In this document: positions 44,600 to 52,799 of the stretch, one piece after another
Layout: each line of letters opens with the position of its first letter
How positions within the stretch are numbered: position 1 is the first letter of the stretch
Origin: Acidithiobacillus ferrooxidans ATCC 23270
GTDB taxonomy: Bacteria > Pseudomonadota > Gammaproteobacteria > Acidithiobacillales > Acidithiobacillaceae
Assembly: GCF_000021485.1 (NCBI RefSeq)
Contig: NC_011761.1
Span: 2,510,001 to 2,574,000, forward strand
Length of the DNA: 64,000 nucleotides
Direction: 5' to 3'
Notes under the pieces: generated by a model
The model's database searches: none
Seen by the model: only the letters and a program-made list of their open reading frames with translations
Told to the model about the DNA's origin: nothing
Translations under genes and position numbers: made by a program

Positions 44600-45012
44600 T
44601 TAAAATAAGAAGACGCCAAATAGTTGAGGTTATTTCCATATACGCGATTTCAAATACGCCATCATTTTTATATAATAATTTACTGAAATGTTCGGCCGTA
44701 ACAGAAATGATTACCCGAGAAAGCAGGTCTGAGATGATCGCGTATTATAACAAAATAACGTCTAAAGCAAAGCAAAATTTGATGACCATCGCATTAAGCT
44801 ATGCTGTAATTACTGCTATATTATTTAGTGACGACACTTCTGGAAGCGTCAAAGATGTTGACTTGGGTATACTAGAATTTGGAGAATACATAAAAGAATG
44901 CGCAAAGTCCAAGCCATCAAATTCTACTATTTCAATGAATGCAGTTAACAGCACATTTAAGTATGATAATACTGGTTTTGGAAATATAATTATTCCTGAA
45001 AGGAGGACGTAA
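44596..45012 (+). CDS. hypothetical protein of the AT-rich cassette
   Basis: 138 residues, unrecognised. N-terminal helical part RRRQIVEVISIYAISNTPSF, a middle helix YYNKITSKAKQNLMTIALSY followed by AVITAILFSDDTSGS, then a Ser/Asn-rich end (SKPSNSTISMNAVNSTFKYD). One weakly hydrophobic segment around residues 73-85, no clear signal peptide. The ATG at 44596 shares ATGA with the previous stop, so translation is coupled, and the DUF6941-like gene begins five bases later. It probably works with the two neighbours. Confidence 0.6.
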   Translation: MIKIRRRQIVEVISIYAISNTPSFLYNNLLKCSAVTEMITRESRSEMIAYYNKITSKAKQNLMTIALSYAVITAILFSDDTSGSVKDVDLGILEFGEYIKECAKSKPSNSTISMNAVNSTFKYDNTGFGNIIIPERRT

Positions 45013-45016
45013 AATT

Positions 45017-45418
45017 ATGATACGCGCTAAATATTCTTTAGTGGCAGAAGGTGCATGCATAGACGGTCAGACTGGACAATGCAGTATATTTAGTGTTCTC
45101 GATGATATTAACGCTGTCGCATTCCCAACCTTCATAGCAAAGGTTTGTTTTATATGTTTGTGGGAAAGAGATGATGTCGACACGGATGTAAAGGATGGTG
45201 AATTTATCATAAATGTCGGAGATCATGAGTTTATGAGAAATAAAATAAAAATTGAGTTTAATGGCAGAACAATGAACAGAAGTATATATCGTGTTAATGG
45301 TATAATTATAACAGAGCCTGGGATTGTCAAATTTATGGTAAAAATAGACAACGATGTATCTTGCGAATACTCGATGAACGTTAACCTTGCGAGAACTTCA
45401 TCTGTTGATGATGTATAA
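45017..45418 (+). CDS. DUF6941-like protein
   Basis: 133 residues, beta-rich: KYSLVAEGACIDGQTGQCSI, FSVLDDINAVAFPTFIAKVC, FICLWERDDVDTDVKD and FNGRTMNRSIYRVNGIIITE with PGIVKFMVKID. This order fits the DUF6941 pattern of a short sandwich protein beginning with K/YAxVAEG and a D-x-Q-T-G turn. The family has no assigned role. AAAGGAGG lies ten bases before the ATG, the strongest ribosome site of this cassette. It is the last gene of the three-gene row. Confidence 0.65.
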   Translation: MIRAKYSLVAEGACIDGQTGQCSIFSVLDDINAVAFPTFIAKVCFICLWERDDVDTDVKDGEFIINVGDHEFMRNKIKIEFNGRTMNRSIYRVNGIIITEPGIVKFMVKIDNDVSCEYSMNVNLARTSSVDDV

Positions 45419-45627
45419 AACGAAGACATTTGAACACTTTTGGTCTCGATCCGACTGGTCGGAGTGCTTATTTACTCGTCCATCTTTCTATGCCTAATAA
45501 ATAATCACGATCACAGCGTTATGAGCGGAAATCGTCAGTCCCTGGACGGCAGCTTTCGCTGCACAGTCGACATTTGGTCCTTTGCGGGTGGCATCTGTCA
45601 TGAATGATTTTCCATACGATAAAGCAT

Positions 45628-46551
45628 CTAGCTTTCATTCCTGGTATCCCAGTATGGCACCTCACCGAATGTTTCAACCAGAAGCTCGATAAATACCCTT
45701 ACCTTTGATGGCAAATGGCGGCGACTTGGATATACTACTTTTACATCAAACGAATACGGCACATAATCCCTCAATAAAGCTATCATTCTTCCAGATAAAA
45801 TATCCCTCCATATATCCCAGGTAGGGCGAAGTGCAATACCGATGTCCGCCAAGATAGCCTCTCGCAAGGCGTCGCAATTATTTGTTTCGAAGTTACCGGA
45901 TACCCTCACGGAATGTTGCTTCCCAAACTTGTCACTAAATCTCCATAGGTTTGAGGTGGTAGAATGAGCGAAGAGTAAGGCGTTATGTTTTATTAGATCG
46001 TCAGGCTGCTCAGGTGCACCATATTTTGCTATATATGAAGGTGTTGCAACGACTAAGCGTTTGTCAACACATAGATTCCTGGCTACGAGGTTAGAATCTT
46101 TCATTTCCCCTATGCGGACTGCTACATCATACCGTTCCTCAATAATATCTACGACATTATCCGATAGATGTAGGCAAAGATGCAGGTCGGGATGTCGGCG
46201 CAAAAACACTGGGACTAAAGGTGCAATATGTAATCTTCCAAATGCGGCAGGAACAGTTACACGAAGGGTGCCCTTTGGTTGGCGACTTCCAACAGTTATC
46301 AATGACTCAGCTTCTTCAAGGTCAGATAGCACACGAATACAATAATCGTAATACTCTGCCCCCTCGTCAGTCAGCCCTACCTTCCTTGTCGAACGATTGA
46401 ACAGCCGGACTGATAACTGGTCTTCAAGGCGCTGTAATCGCTTGCTAACAACCGCAGCAGAAAAGCCTAACTCTCTGCCTGCAGTAGAAAAATTTCCGGC
46501 CTTTGCTGCATGTACAAAGATTGTTAGATCAGAAATGTTTTCAACGAGCAT
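45628..46551 (-). CDS. LysR-family transcriptional regulator
   Basis: 307 residues. N-terminal winged helix: NISDLTIFVHAAKAGNFSTA, GRELGFSAAVVSKRLQRLED and LFNRSTRKVGLTDEGAEYYD. The C-terminal periplasmic-binding-like effector domain runs from GTLRVTVPAAFGRLHIAPL to the end. It belongs to the DmlR/AaeR-type subgroup by these motifs. It is divergent from the DsrE2-like gene with 112 bases between, the standard layout for a LysR regulator and its target. Start at the ATG at 46551 with GAGG eight bases upstream; a TTG at 46584 is less likely. Effector unknown. Confidence 0.92.
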   Translation of the reverse strand: MLVENISDLTIFVHAAKAGNFSTAGRELGFSAAVVSKRLQRLEDQLSVRLFNRSTRKVGLTDEGAEYYDYCIRVLSDLEEAESLITVGSRQPKGTLRVTVPAAFGRLHIAPLVPVFLRRHPDLHLCLHLSDNVVDIIEERYDVAVRIGEMKDSNLVARNLCVDKRLVVATPSYIAKYGAPEQPDDLIKHNALLFAHSTTSNLWRFSDKFGKQHSVRVSGNFETNNCDALREAILADIGIALRPTWDIWRDILSGRMIALLRDYVPYSFDVKVVYPSRRHLPSKVRVFIELLVETFGEVPYWDTRNES

Positions 46552-46663
46552 ATTATTAACCTCACGGAGAAAGTGATTCAACAAGCCAATGCATTATCGA
46601 TTCTTAGGAAACAATATATGATTCATATTCAACTTACAAGCCAGAACTTATGAGGATAAATTA

Positions 46664-47287
46664 ATGGCACAACTAGATGAACGCTTGAATGGCTCTGACA
46701 CTATTACGATATCAAAGGAAACCTTTGATCAATGGTTTAATGAAAAATTCACGATGGCCATGGATGATCGAGAGGCATCCCGCACACGCTCAATGGTGGT
46801 TATCGCAACAAAAGGGACTATGGATTGGGCATATCCGCCATTCATTCTCGCCACCACCGCCGCAGCAATGGGGTGGGACGTCACTATATTCTTTAGCTTC
46901 TATGGATTGGAGTTGCTTAGAAAAAAGCTATCTATTGGCATAACGCCAATAGGGAACCCAGCTATGCCCATGAAAATGGCGAGCGGGCCAGCATGGTTTC
47001 GTGATATAAAATGGAATATTCCGAACGCTATAATGGGCAACATGCCTGGTTTCGAAGCGATGACCAGGGCGATGTTTGAAGAGACTCTAAAGAAAAAAGG
47101 TGTGGCAACCATTGCAGAGTTGCGCGCCCTGGCTATTGAGGCGGATGTCCACATTGTCGCCTGCCAAATGACCGTTGATCTTTTTGGCTATAAACGGCAT
47201 GAGTTCATTGATGAAATAAATGAGTGGGGCGGTGCTGCAACGATGTTGCCGATGGCTGCTGTGGCGGATATCTGTTTATTTATATAA
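46664..47287 (+). CDS. DsrE/DsrF-like (DsrE2 type) sulfur-carrier protein
   Basis: 207 residues. The N-terminal 40 residues are polar (MAQLDERLNG). The DsrE2 domain follows: VVIATKGTMDWAYPPFILAT, AAMGWDVTIFFSFYGLELLR and MPGFEAMTRAMFEETLKKKG, with the conserved Cys167 in VHIVACQMTVDLFGYK. Another Cys204 is at the C terminus. DsrE-family proteins bind sulfur as persulfide on this Cys and pass it to acceptors such as TusA in sulfur oxidation. Here it stands alone, divergent from a LysR gene, not beside hdr or tusA genes. AGGA lies in front of the ATG at 46664. Family firm, role inferred. Confidence 0.88.
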   Translation: MAQLDERLNGSDTITISKETFDQWFNEKFTMAMDDREASRTRSMVVIATKGTMDWAYPPFILATTAAAMGWDVTIFFSFYGLELLRKKLSIGITPIGNPAMPMKMASGPAWFRDIKWNIPNAIMGNMPGFEAMTRAMFEETLKKKGVATIAELRALAIEADVHIVACQMTVDLFGYKRHEFIDEINEWGGAATMLPMAAVADICLFI

Positions 47288-47560
47288 CTCTAGAATCTGA
47301 TATGGTGAAGCCGAATTATTGGTCGATCGTTTTAGCGTGCCTTGCTAGCAGAAATGAATCTTCTGCATCACGGATGCCAAGATCATCAGATTTCTTCGAT
47401 CGCTCCCGTCGAAAGTTGAACGGCAGGTTACGCTGCGACCCGGTCATTCGCATCCGCAGGTCGGGCATGATTAACCACTAGGCAGAGAATTTGATCACCG
47501 TGCCACGACCGCTTGTTCAACCCTGTTCTGCACAGAACGGCATATATTGAGAATGTTTCC

Positions 47561-47586
47561 AGTCAATCACTTTTTGCACACTACAG
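47561..47586. repeat. imperfect 26-base direct repeat, copy 1
   Basis: AGTCAATCACTTTTTGCACA followed by CTACAG. The second copy starts exactly 60 bases further on; about 20 of 26 positions agree. Confidence 0.5.
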
Positions 47587-47620
47587 GCATTTCTCCCTTC
47601 ACCACTACCTCATGGTTGCT

Positions 47621-47646
47621 AGTCAACCTCTTTTTGCATACAGCAG
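47621..47646. repeat. imperfect 26-base direct repeat, copy 2
   Basis: AGTCAACCTCTTTTTGCATA followed by CAGCAG. The similarity to the first copy ends after 26 bases. Such pairs can be binding sites of a transposase or regulator. Confidence 0.5.
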
Positions 47647-47706
47647 AATTTTCACAGGGTAGTATCAATCGTATTGGGATGTTATCAGAAGAGTGTGGTT
47701 TATAAG

Positions 47707-47932
47707 AGAACGGAACGCAAGAAAAAGCTGGCCAAACGATGCTAAACGCCGCGTGTTCCCTCTGCCCATCTTTCGGGTCACAAGGACCGCTACAAGATCA
47801 AGCTGCGGGGTGTCGGGTATCGGCTGGTTTTATGAAGTCAAAGACGCTGACATTTTGATCGTGGTCGTCGCGGTAGGTCAGCGCTAGCGTAATGAGGTCT
47901 ATAAAAGGGCAGACGCCCGCAGTGTCACTTAG
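47707..47932 (+). pseudogene. decayed RelE/ParE-superfamily toxin gene
   Basis: The frame around 47716-47835 reads PSAHLSGHKDRYKIKLRG and VGYRLV, a textbook RelE core. It is then broken: an extra T in the GTTTTATGAAGTC run near 47827-47835 shifts the frame. The second frame continues with YEVKDADILIVVVAVGQR, is stopped by TAG at 47884-47886, and goes on as RNEVYKRADARSVT. Upstream, RKKKLAKRC is also followed by a stop where LAERLENPRVPSA is usual. No antitoxin gene is adjacent. The gene is inactive unless the break is an error. Confidence 0.8.
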
Positions 47933-48151
47933 TTGCCTGTCTATCATGCACAAGATGCCACTGGCGCGGCTCGCCGCGCAAAGCTGGCAAAGCGGGGTAG
48001 AAGGGCCGGAGGCATCCCTTCGACGCGGAGGATGGTCTTCGCCCTAGATTGGCCGGGTTCCCGTGCAGCTTGGATAGCGTGAACAACCCCAAAATGGCCT
48101 GCCTGCGCGGGAGCCTCTGCGGGCGGTCCGTCGCACCATCCGGCTACCGCA

Positions 48152-50263
48152 TTATGGGCAAGTGACCGCATGCGGTTGGGTCGGAGAGGGAGTAGCCTGC
48201 GTCCCGGCGATGGATGTCGCTCCGAAGTTTGTTGGCCGCCCGCCGCGCTGAAATGTTGAAACCGGGAGCACCGGCAGCGGCGTAACATTGGGTCGGGAGG
48301 GCACCGGAACCCCTAGGTGCGACAGGTCTGCTTCCGCTTGGGCGAGTTGCTGGGCTAGCCGAGTCAATTCAGGATCGTGGCTTGTTTTCCATCGTTCAAA
48401 GCCCTGCGCTTCCTGACGAAACTCACCGACCAACCTCTTGAGGCGCTCCTCAAGACCCTGCTGCTTCGTGATGATTTCATTCTGCGCTTTCTGGATATCG
48501 CGCTGATCTTCTGGCGTATAGGCGCTCTGAAATTGGAATTTGGCCTCCGCACGCCGAATCCATGCAGCGATGTTGGAAGCCTTGACCGGGCCGATGCCGC
48601 GGACCTGCTGCACGTCGCGCCGCCTTGCGTCGAACGCAGTAGTGAAACCGTAGGACGCGAGTTGGGCAATATCACCAGAACTAACCTTGGGGATGCGCGC
48701 GCGCCGGATAGGAAATTGTGAGAGGTGATCGTCTAGCTGCTTCTGCCGCCTGTGTTTCTCATACTCGCTTCGGATGTTTCTGAAGGCCGATGCGAGTTGC
48801 TTGAACTCGTCAATGGCATCCAGCGCCTCCGCCTTCTTCCGCAACACTTGCTCAATGGGACTTGTACGTTGAAGCTGCTCAATATGCGATGATACGGCAT
48901 TGGTGGCTTTTCGATGTTCTGCCAGCAAACCATCTGCCGGGGAGGATGAGCGGAACATAAGCCAGCCGCCGAAACCGGCGATGCCCAGAGCGATAAGAAC
49001 GGGGACATCGGATGCGAACGCATAGGCTGCGCCGAACATGATGCCGACCCCGGCAATTCTGGAGAGCGGGGCGAACCTCTTTTTTGACCGAGCTTCGCTT
49101 GCCCCCCGACTTGGCTTGGGCGTGCCCGGCACCTGAGGGATGGGGATGGATATGGAGGACGGGATGGCGACGCCGTTGATCGCAGAGAGGAGCGCAGGAA
49201 TGTCCAAGACAAGCCCTGCCGCCAGGTCCAGACGACCATTCGGGACGTGGACGTTGGTGAGGTCCGTATCCAGAAACAGGGGGCGGCCATATTCGTTTTC
49301 CATCCGGCACCACGGACATTCCTTGGCGTTCCGGGCATAGCGATGGAGTTTATTGCGGCTGCAAACCCGCAAGGCGGATTCCAGTTCGCCAAGAGCTTCA
49401 ACCCATGCTGGCGCGGACGGGCGTTTCCCGACATGGCTGGGAGAGAAGGCCAACTCAAAATAGCTGGCGATCTTCGGGGTAAAGTCATCAAGCCGAACGG
49501 TGCCAGGAGGCGGAATCATGCCAGTGTTTCGGGAGGAATAGGCGAAGCGGTATTCCAAGATGGCCTTTTCCAGCGGCATGTCCCCATGGCCCGTAAATCG
49601 GCCAGAAAACGGATGCCGGTCCATGCAAAGTAGCTGGAATAGGCACACAGCCAGCCCGAAAGCATCGTGGTCAGTGGTACGAACGATGGTTTTCAGGGAT
49701 TTCCCCTGCAATTCGGGAGGCGTGTATTCGGGAACGCCGACGACGCACAGATAGCGTTGCGCGCCGTCGCTAACCTGAAAGCTGTCGGCGTCGATCAGCG
49801 CAACGGTAGCAGTTGGGGATACGAGAATCCCACGCTGATTAATGTCGCCAACCACGCAGCCCGTGGCATGGACTTGTGCGAACACGCGGGCGATATTTAG
49901 CGCGACGCGCACAATGAAGGCATAATCTGCTTTGGGGAAATGCTTTTGCCGTGACGACGGAGTTTGAAGCTCGTGGATTTCCTTGTGCTTCTCGACAAGG
50001 CGCATTACGAATCCGACAAAGGTTCCACGCCCGTCAACGGCGATCTGGTGGGGAAAGGCGACGAGAGGCGCGTTGTCGGCAAGTCGTGTGCTGACCATTG
50101 CGCGAATTTTCTTTTCGCGTTCTGCGACGATGCCGGGCAGATAGGTCTTCACCGCAAAACCCGGCATATTGCTGATGGCGAACACCTCTCCTTCGCCGCC
50201 TTTGCCGATGCGCTTTTCAATGTGCAGTTCGTGGCTACCTACGAACAGCTTGGCGGTCTTCAT
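48152..50263 (-). CDS. YegI-like protein kinase with zinc ribbon and helix-hairpin-helix
   Basis: 703 residues. Kinase-like N-terminal domain: Gly-rich loop RIGKGGEGEVFAI (residues 18-30), Lys39 in FAVKTY, catalytic loop VVGDINQRGILVSP (Asp140, Asn142) and metal motif ALIDADSFQVSD (Asp158-Asp160) replacing the usual HRD and DFG. A zinc ribbon (ECPWC, near residue 335) follows. Then come a hydrophobic pair GVGIMFGAAYAFASDVPVLI and LGIAGFGGWLMFRS, a coiled coil, and a helix-hairpin-helix VRGIGPVKASNIAAWIRR (about 565-580). E. coli YegI has the same kinase-HhH plan. It overlaps the PP2C gene start by four bases. Ligand or target unknown. Confidence 0.85.
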   Translation of the reverse strand: MKTAKLFVGSHELHIEKRIGKGGEGEVFAISNMPGFAVKTYLPGIVAEREKKIRAMVSTRLADNAPLVAFPHQIAVDGRGTFVGFVMRLVEKHKEIHELQTPSSRQKHFPKADYAFIVRVALNIARVFAQVHATGCVVGDINQRGILVSPTATVALIDADSFQVSDGAQRYLCVVGVPEYTPPELQGKSLKTIVRTTDHDAFGLAVCLFQLLCMDRHPFSGRFTGHGDMPLEKAILEYRFAYSSRNTGMIPPPGTVRLDDFTPKIASYFELAFSPSHVGKRPSAPAWVEALGELESALRVCSRNKLHRYARNAKECPWCRMENEYGRPLFLDTDLTNVHVPNGRLDLAAGLVLDIPALLSAINGVAIPSSISIPIPQVPGTPKPSRGASEARSKKRFAPLSRIAGVGIMFGAAYAFASDVPVLIALGIAGFGGWLMFRSSSPADGLLAEHRKATNAVSSHIEQLQRTSPIEQVLRKKAEALDAIDEFKQLASAFRNIRSEYEKHRRQKQLDDHLSQFPIRRARIPKVSSGDIAQLASYGFTTAFDARRRDVQQVRGIGPVKASNIAAWIRRAEAKFQFQSAYTPEDQRDIQKAQNEIITKQQGLEERLKRLVGEFRQEAQGFERWKTSHDPELTRLAQQLAQAEADLSHLGVPVPSRPNVTPLPVLPVSTFQRGGRPTNFGATSIAGTQATPSPTQPHAVTCP

Positions 50264-51024
50264 TTCAGTACCGCGACAATCAAGGTCTTGTCGTCGTCCG
50301 TCCGTTCATTGAGGCGGTCGCTGGCAAGGAAGGAGGCAAGGCTTCGGCTCAACGCGCAATCCCTGCCGGTGGCGGTCGAGGTGTCCAGCGGTTTTGCCAT
50401 CGGTGTGAAAAATGCGGCTGACGCTGCACCGGTAACGCTGTCGAGGACAAGGTTTTCGATACCGTCAGAAAAGACCGCGATGGCATTGAACTGGTTGGGA
50501 CACCTGCCGATGCGCAAGGTTGGCTGCGGGTCATCCGTAACGAAATAGGTAGTCGATGCGTATTCGCCGTGATGCGGTTTGCTAAGGACCCTCCAAAGGG
50601 CATTGTCCCTGTCGCGGACGACGATTGCGCCGTCGCCTATGTGCGCCGTGACGACGGCCTCCGGCGACGCCATGAACAGAACCAGCGTTGTGGCGAAATC
50701 TCTCGAGGTCAGTTCACGCTTCTTCGCGGCCCGTTGTATTCGGTCACGGGCAATATCCAGCCATGTCCAGATCGTTTCGTCATCCGGCAGCTCCGCTGCG
50801 TCGCGCAACGCGCTTCGGGCTTGGCTGGCAAGAGTGCGGCATATGATGGATGCGCCCTGTCCGCCGAAGTTGGCCGATCCCGCCCCGTCGGCAACCACGG
50901 CGAAAAGCACCCGCCGACCGTCGGTACCGCTGGCAACAAAGCAATGCTTGGCGTCCTGAAGTCTGGTCCCGGTGCGAATGTGTGACAGACCGACCACGGA
51001 CGCGGCCGCGTAACACCACTCCAT
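50260..51024 (-). CDS. PP2C-family protein phosphatase (YegK-like)
   Basis: 254 residues. Metal-dependent phosphatase motifs: FAVVADGAGSANFGGQGASI, VTAHIGDGAIVVRDRDNALW, AIAVFSDGIENLVLD and TDDDKTLIVAVL at the C terminus, giving the Asp ligands of a two-metal centre. It should reverse the kinase encoded next. The VWA gene lies six bases upstream and the kinase start overlaps its stop, so the three form one transcript. Start at the ATG at 51024 (MEWCYAAASVVGL); no strong ribosome site, coupling is likely. Confidence 0.88.
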   Translation of the reverse strand: MEWCYAAASVVGLSHIRTGTRLQDAKHCFVASGTDGRRVLFAVVADGAGSANFGGQGASIICRTLASQARSALRDAAELPDDETIWTWLDIARDRIQRAAKKRELTSRDFATTLVLFMASPEAVVTAHIGDGAIVVRDRDNALWRVLSKPHHGEYASTTYFVTDDPQPTLRIGRCPNQFNAIAVFSDGIENLVLDSVTGAASAAFFTPMAKPLDTSTATGRDCALSRSLASFLASDRLNERTDDDKTLIVAVLK

Positions 51025-51030
51025 AAAGAG

Positions 51031-51708
51031 TTATCCGGCGGTTGCCCAACCATCCGGCGCGATGGGGTTCTCAAGCGGAACCTGATCGCCCGGATTGGAC
51101 CGGGACATTGCGCCCAGCGAGTTGGAAAGCCATTGGAAGAACTCCTTGAACTGGAGTCCCTTGAGCTTGAGGGGCTGGCGGACGGAGATTTGCGCGAGGG
51201 TTTCGAGGTTCGCGCCTTCCACGCCGATTGCATAGAACATAAAGGCTTTTGACGTTTCGCCTTCCCGTATTTGTTGGGCTGCGTTTCTCCAGTCGTCGGT
51301 CGGTGCGCCATCGGTAATGAGGAAGACCCACGGACGATAGAAGCTGACGCCGTTGGCGCGGTAGCGGTCCTTGCGCTCACGCAGCATACGCAAAGCGGTT
51401 TCGATAGCTTCGCCCATGGGCGTGTTGCCCTGTGTGGACAAATGCGGCGGAAAGAAATTGGTGGCGCTGGTAAAAACCATTTCCGTGTTGACAGGGCCGA
51501 AGGTCACGATGGCAAATTCAACACGTTTGGCGGCAAGACTATCGCTCTGGATTTCCTCTTGCAGATGGCGCAACCCCTCGTTCAACTGGTCAATGGGTGC
51601 GCCCAACATTGATGCAGAAACGTCAAGAAGTAGGATACACGGGCATCGCGCCTGCGGGTTGTCGAGAAATTCTGCATCGCCGAACGGTTGTTGCTCAAAG
51701 TTAGTCAT
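51031..51708 (-). CDS. VWA-domain protein (YegL/TerY-like)
   Basis: 225 residues, one von Willebrand A domain. MIDAS metal site: [20 protein letters not shown] (Asp29, Ser31, Ser33), the Thr loop [16 protein letters not shown], and [18 protein letters not shown]. The remaining part [18 protein letters not shown] matches TerY/YegL tails. In TerY-type triads the VWA protein is taken to be a scaffold or metal-dependent binder for the kinase and phosphatase. First gene of the triad, with GGGGGG upstream of the ATG at 51708; a 17-residue upstream extension was rejected for lack of homology. Confidence 0.9.
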   Translation of the reverse strand: MTNFEQQPFGDAEFLDNPQARCPCILLLDVSASMLGAPIDQLNEGLRHLQEEIQSDSLAAKRVEFAIVTFGPVNTEMVFTSATNFFPPHLSTQGNTPMGEAIETALRMLRERKDRYRANGVSFYRPWVFLITDGAPTDDWRNAAQQIREGETSKAFMFYAIGVEGANLETLAQISVRQPLKLKGLQFKEFFQWLSNSLGAMSRSNPGDQVPLENPIAPDGWATAG

Positions 51709-51990
51709 GTACCCCCCGCAAATAGGTTTCGCCCGTGCCAAGCTTGACACACAATACAACTTCCGGGCAGAGGAAAAAACCCGTTGTCTTACACTGTCTC
51801 GGTGATTCTTGACGATTGATAGGAAGCCGGGGAGATCCGGTGCAGGTGGAGCCTAGGAGCCTAGGAGCCTATCGGATTATTCATGTAACTCTTGGATTTA
51901 TTTAATATCGAGGTGGCCCCTGTGAGTTGGGCAGCCTGAAAGGGGGAATAATCTCTGGACGATAGAATTTGCAGGTCAGGCTGCCTGCCG
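51709..51990. other. non-coding spacer upstream of the triad
   Basis: It presumably carries the triad promoter, but none was clear. It contains an 8-base unit repeated three times at 51849-51871 (listed separately) and probably the outer end of the IS3-type element that follows, which was not delimited. Confidence 0.4.
51849..51871. repeat. three tandem copies of an 8-base unit
   Basis: GAGCCTAG occurs three times in a row, the last copy lacking its final G. It is upstream of the VWA-PP2C-kinase triad and may vary by slippage; no function is evident. Confidence 0.6.
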
Positions 51991-52390
51991 TTAAATGCCT
52001 GCAGCATAGACGGCATCCGGGGTCCTGTCACCCAAGGCGGAATCGGGGCGTTGAGCGTTGTACCAAGTGAAATAGGCCTTGAGGCCGCACCTGAACGCCA
52101 TGCCGTTGTCCGCCGGGTTCAGGTAGATGTGCTCGTACTTCACCGTCCGCTAGGCCCGTTTCACCAAGACGTTGTCCAGGGCCCTTCCTTTGCCGTCCAT
52201 GCTGATCCGAATCCCATGCCCCTTGAGCTTCCCGAGAAAGGCCTCGGAGGTGAACTGGGCGCCCTGATCGGTGTTGAAGATCTCCGGCAGACCGTAACGG
52301 TGCAACGCGTCCTGCAGCGCCTCTAGGCAAAAACCCATATCCAGGCTATTGGAGACCCGCGGGACAGGACGCGGCGCAAGTACCAGTGTC
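51991..52390 (-). pseudogene. IS3-family transposase (OrfB) remnant
   Basis: On the minus strand the C-terminal part of an IS3-type OrfB integrase core is readable: RVSNSLDMGFCLEALQDAL, EIFNTDQGAQFTSEAFLGKL (with the D-x-G-x-Q-F-T-S motif) and GIRISMDGKGRALDNVLVKR. A TAG at 52150-52152 replaces the expected Trp of the RxWRTVKYEHIYL segment. The frame then continues as YFTWYNAQRPDSALGDRTP and stops at 51991. Upstream, WYLRRVLS lies in a shifted frame. The N-terminal half is missing. The element is inactive. Confidence 0.85.
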
Positions 52391-52799
52391 ACGGGCCGGC
52401 AATATGGCGCCACCGAAGGTCGGCGTAATGGCGCCATTTCAAAGTGCCTAAATCGGGGTCTCAAACAGGCCTAAGCTTGGGCCATTTTGGGGCGCTTCGC
52501 AACGTCCTTTCTGGGGGGCTCCAGTAGAGGCATCCCGTCTGATGGACCTGATAGCCCTCGCCTGGCGTCGCCACCCCTGCAGCGTCACAGCGAGGACAGG
52601 CTCTTCCCAAAATGGGCCGCGCCACCAACCACACCAAGAATCCGGACGTCTGCTTACGCTGCATACCGTCCATTCACCCAACTATATGGCCTCTAATTTT
52701 AGTGGCTGTGGCCTATGGTGGACCCATAGAAGCCCCCAGACAGTTAGGAATATGGCCATTCCAGACCCCAGACGGACCTAACAACGAGACAATGATCCG
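52391..52799. other. 409 bases without a gene, possible mobile-element debris
   Basis: Frames are short and unrecognised. A 12-base perfect palindrome AATGGCGCCATT at 52427-52438 and a similar ATATGGCGCCACC about 25 bases before it resemble repeated terminal motifs of some IS21-like elements, but no istA or istB is present. It lies between the IS3 remnant and the uracil-DNA glycosylase gene. Confidence 0.35.

Larger units (their letters stand above)
47288..47699. other. 412-base non-coding stretch with imperfect 26-base repeats
   Basis: No convincing gene is seen. The interval holds two similar 26-base segments 60 bases apart (listed separately) and then the remnant of a RelE gene. It marks the end of the AT-rich accessory block. 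Confidence 0.4.

Noticed and set aside
47944-48288. Minus-strand frame after the kinase gene (114 codons)
   Set aside because: It overlaps the kinase gene end in another frame, has no motif, and its start lies inside the kinase.
52461-52681. Small frames between the IS3 remnant and the glycosylase gene
   Set aside because: Overlapping frames of about 70 codons on both strands without recognisable motif or ribosome site; listed as debris.
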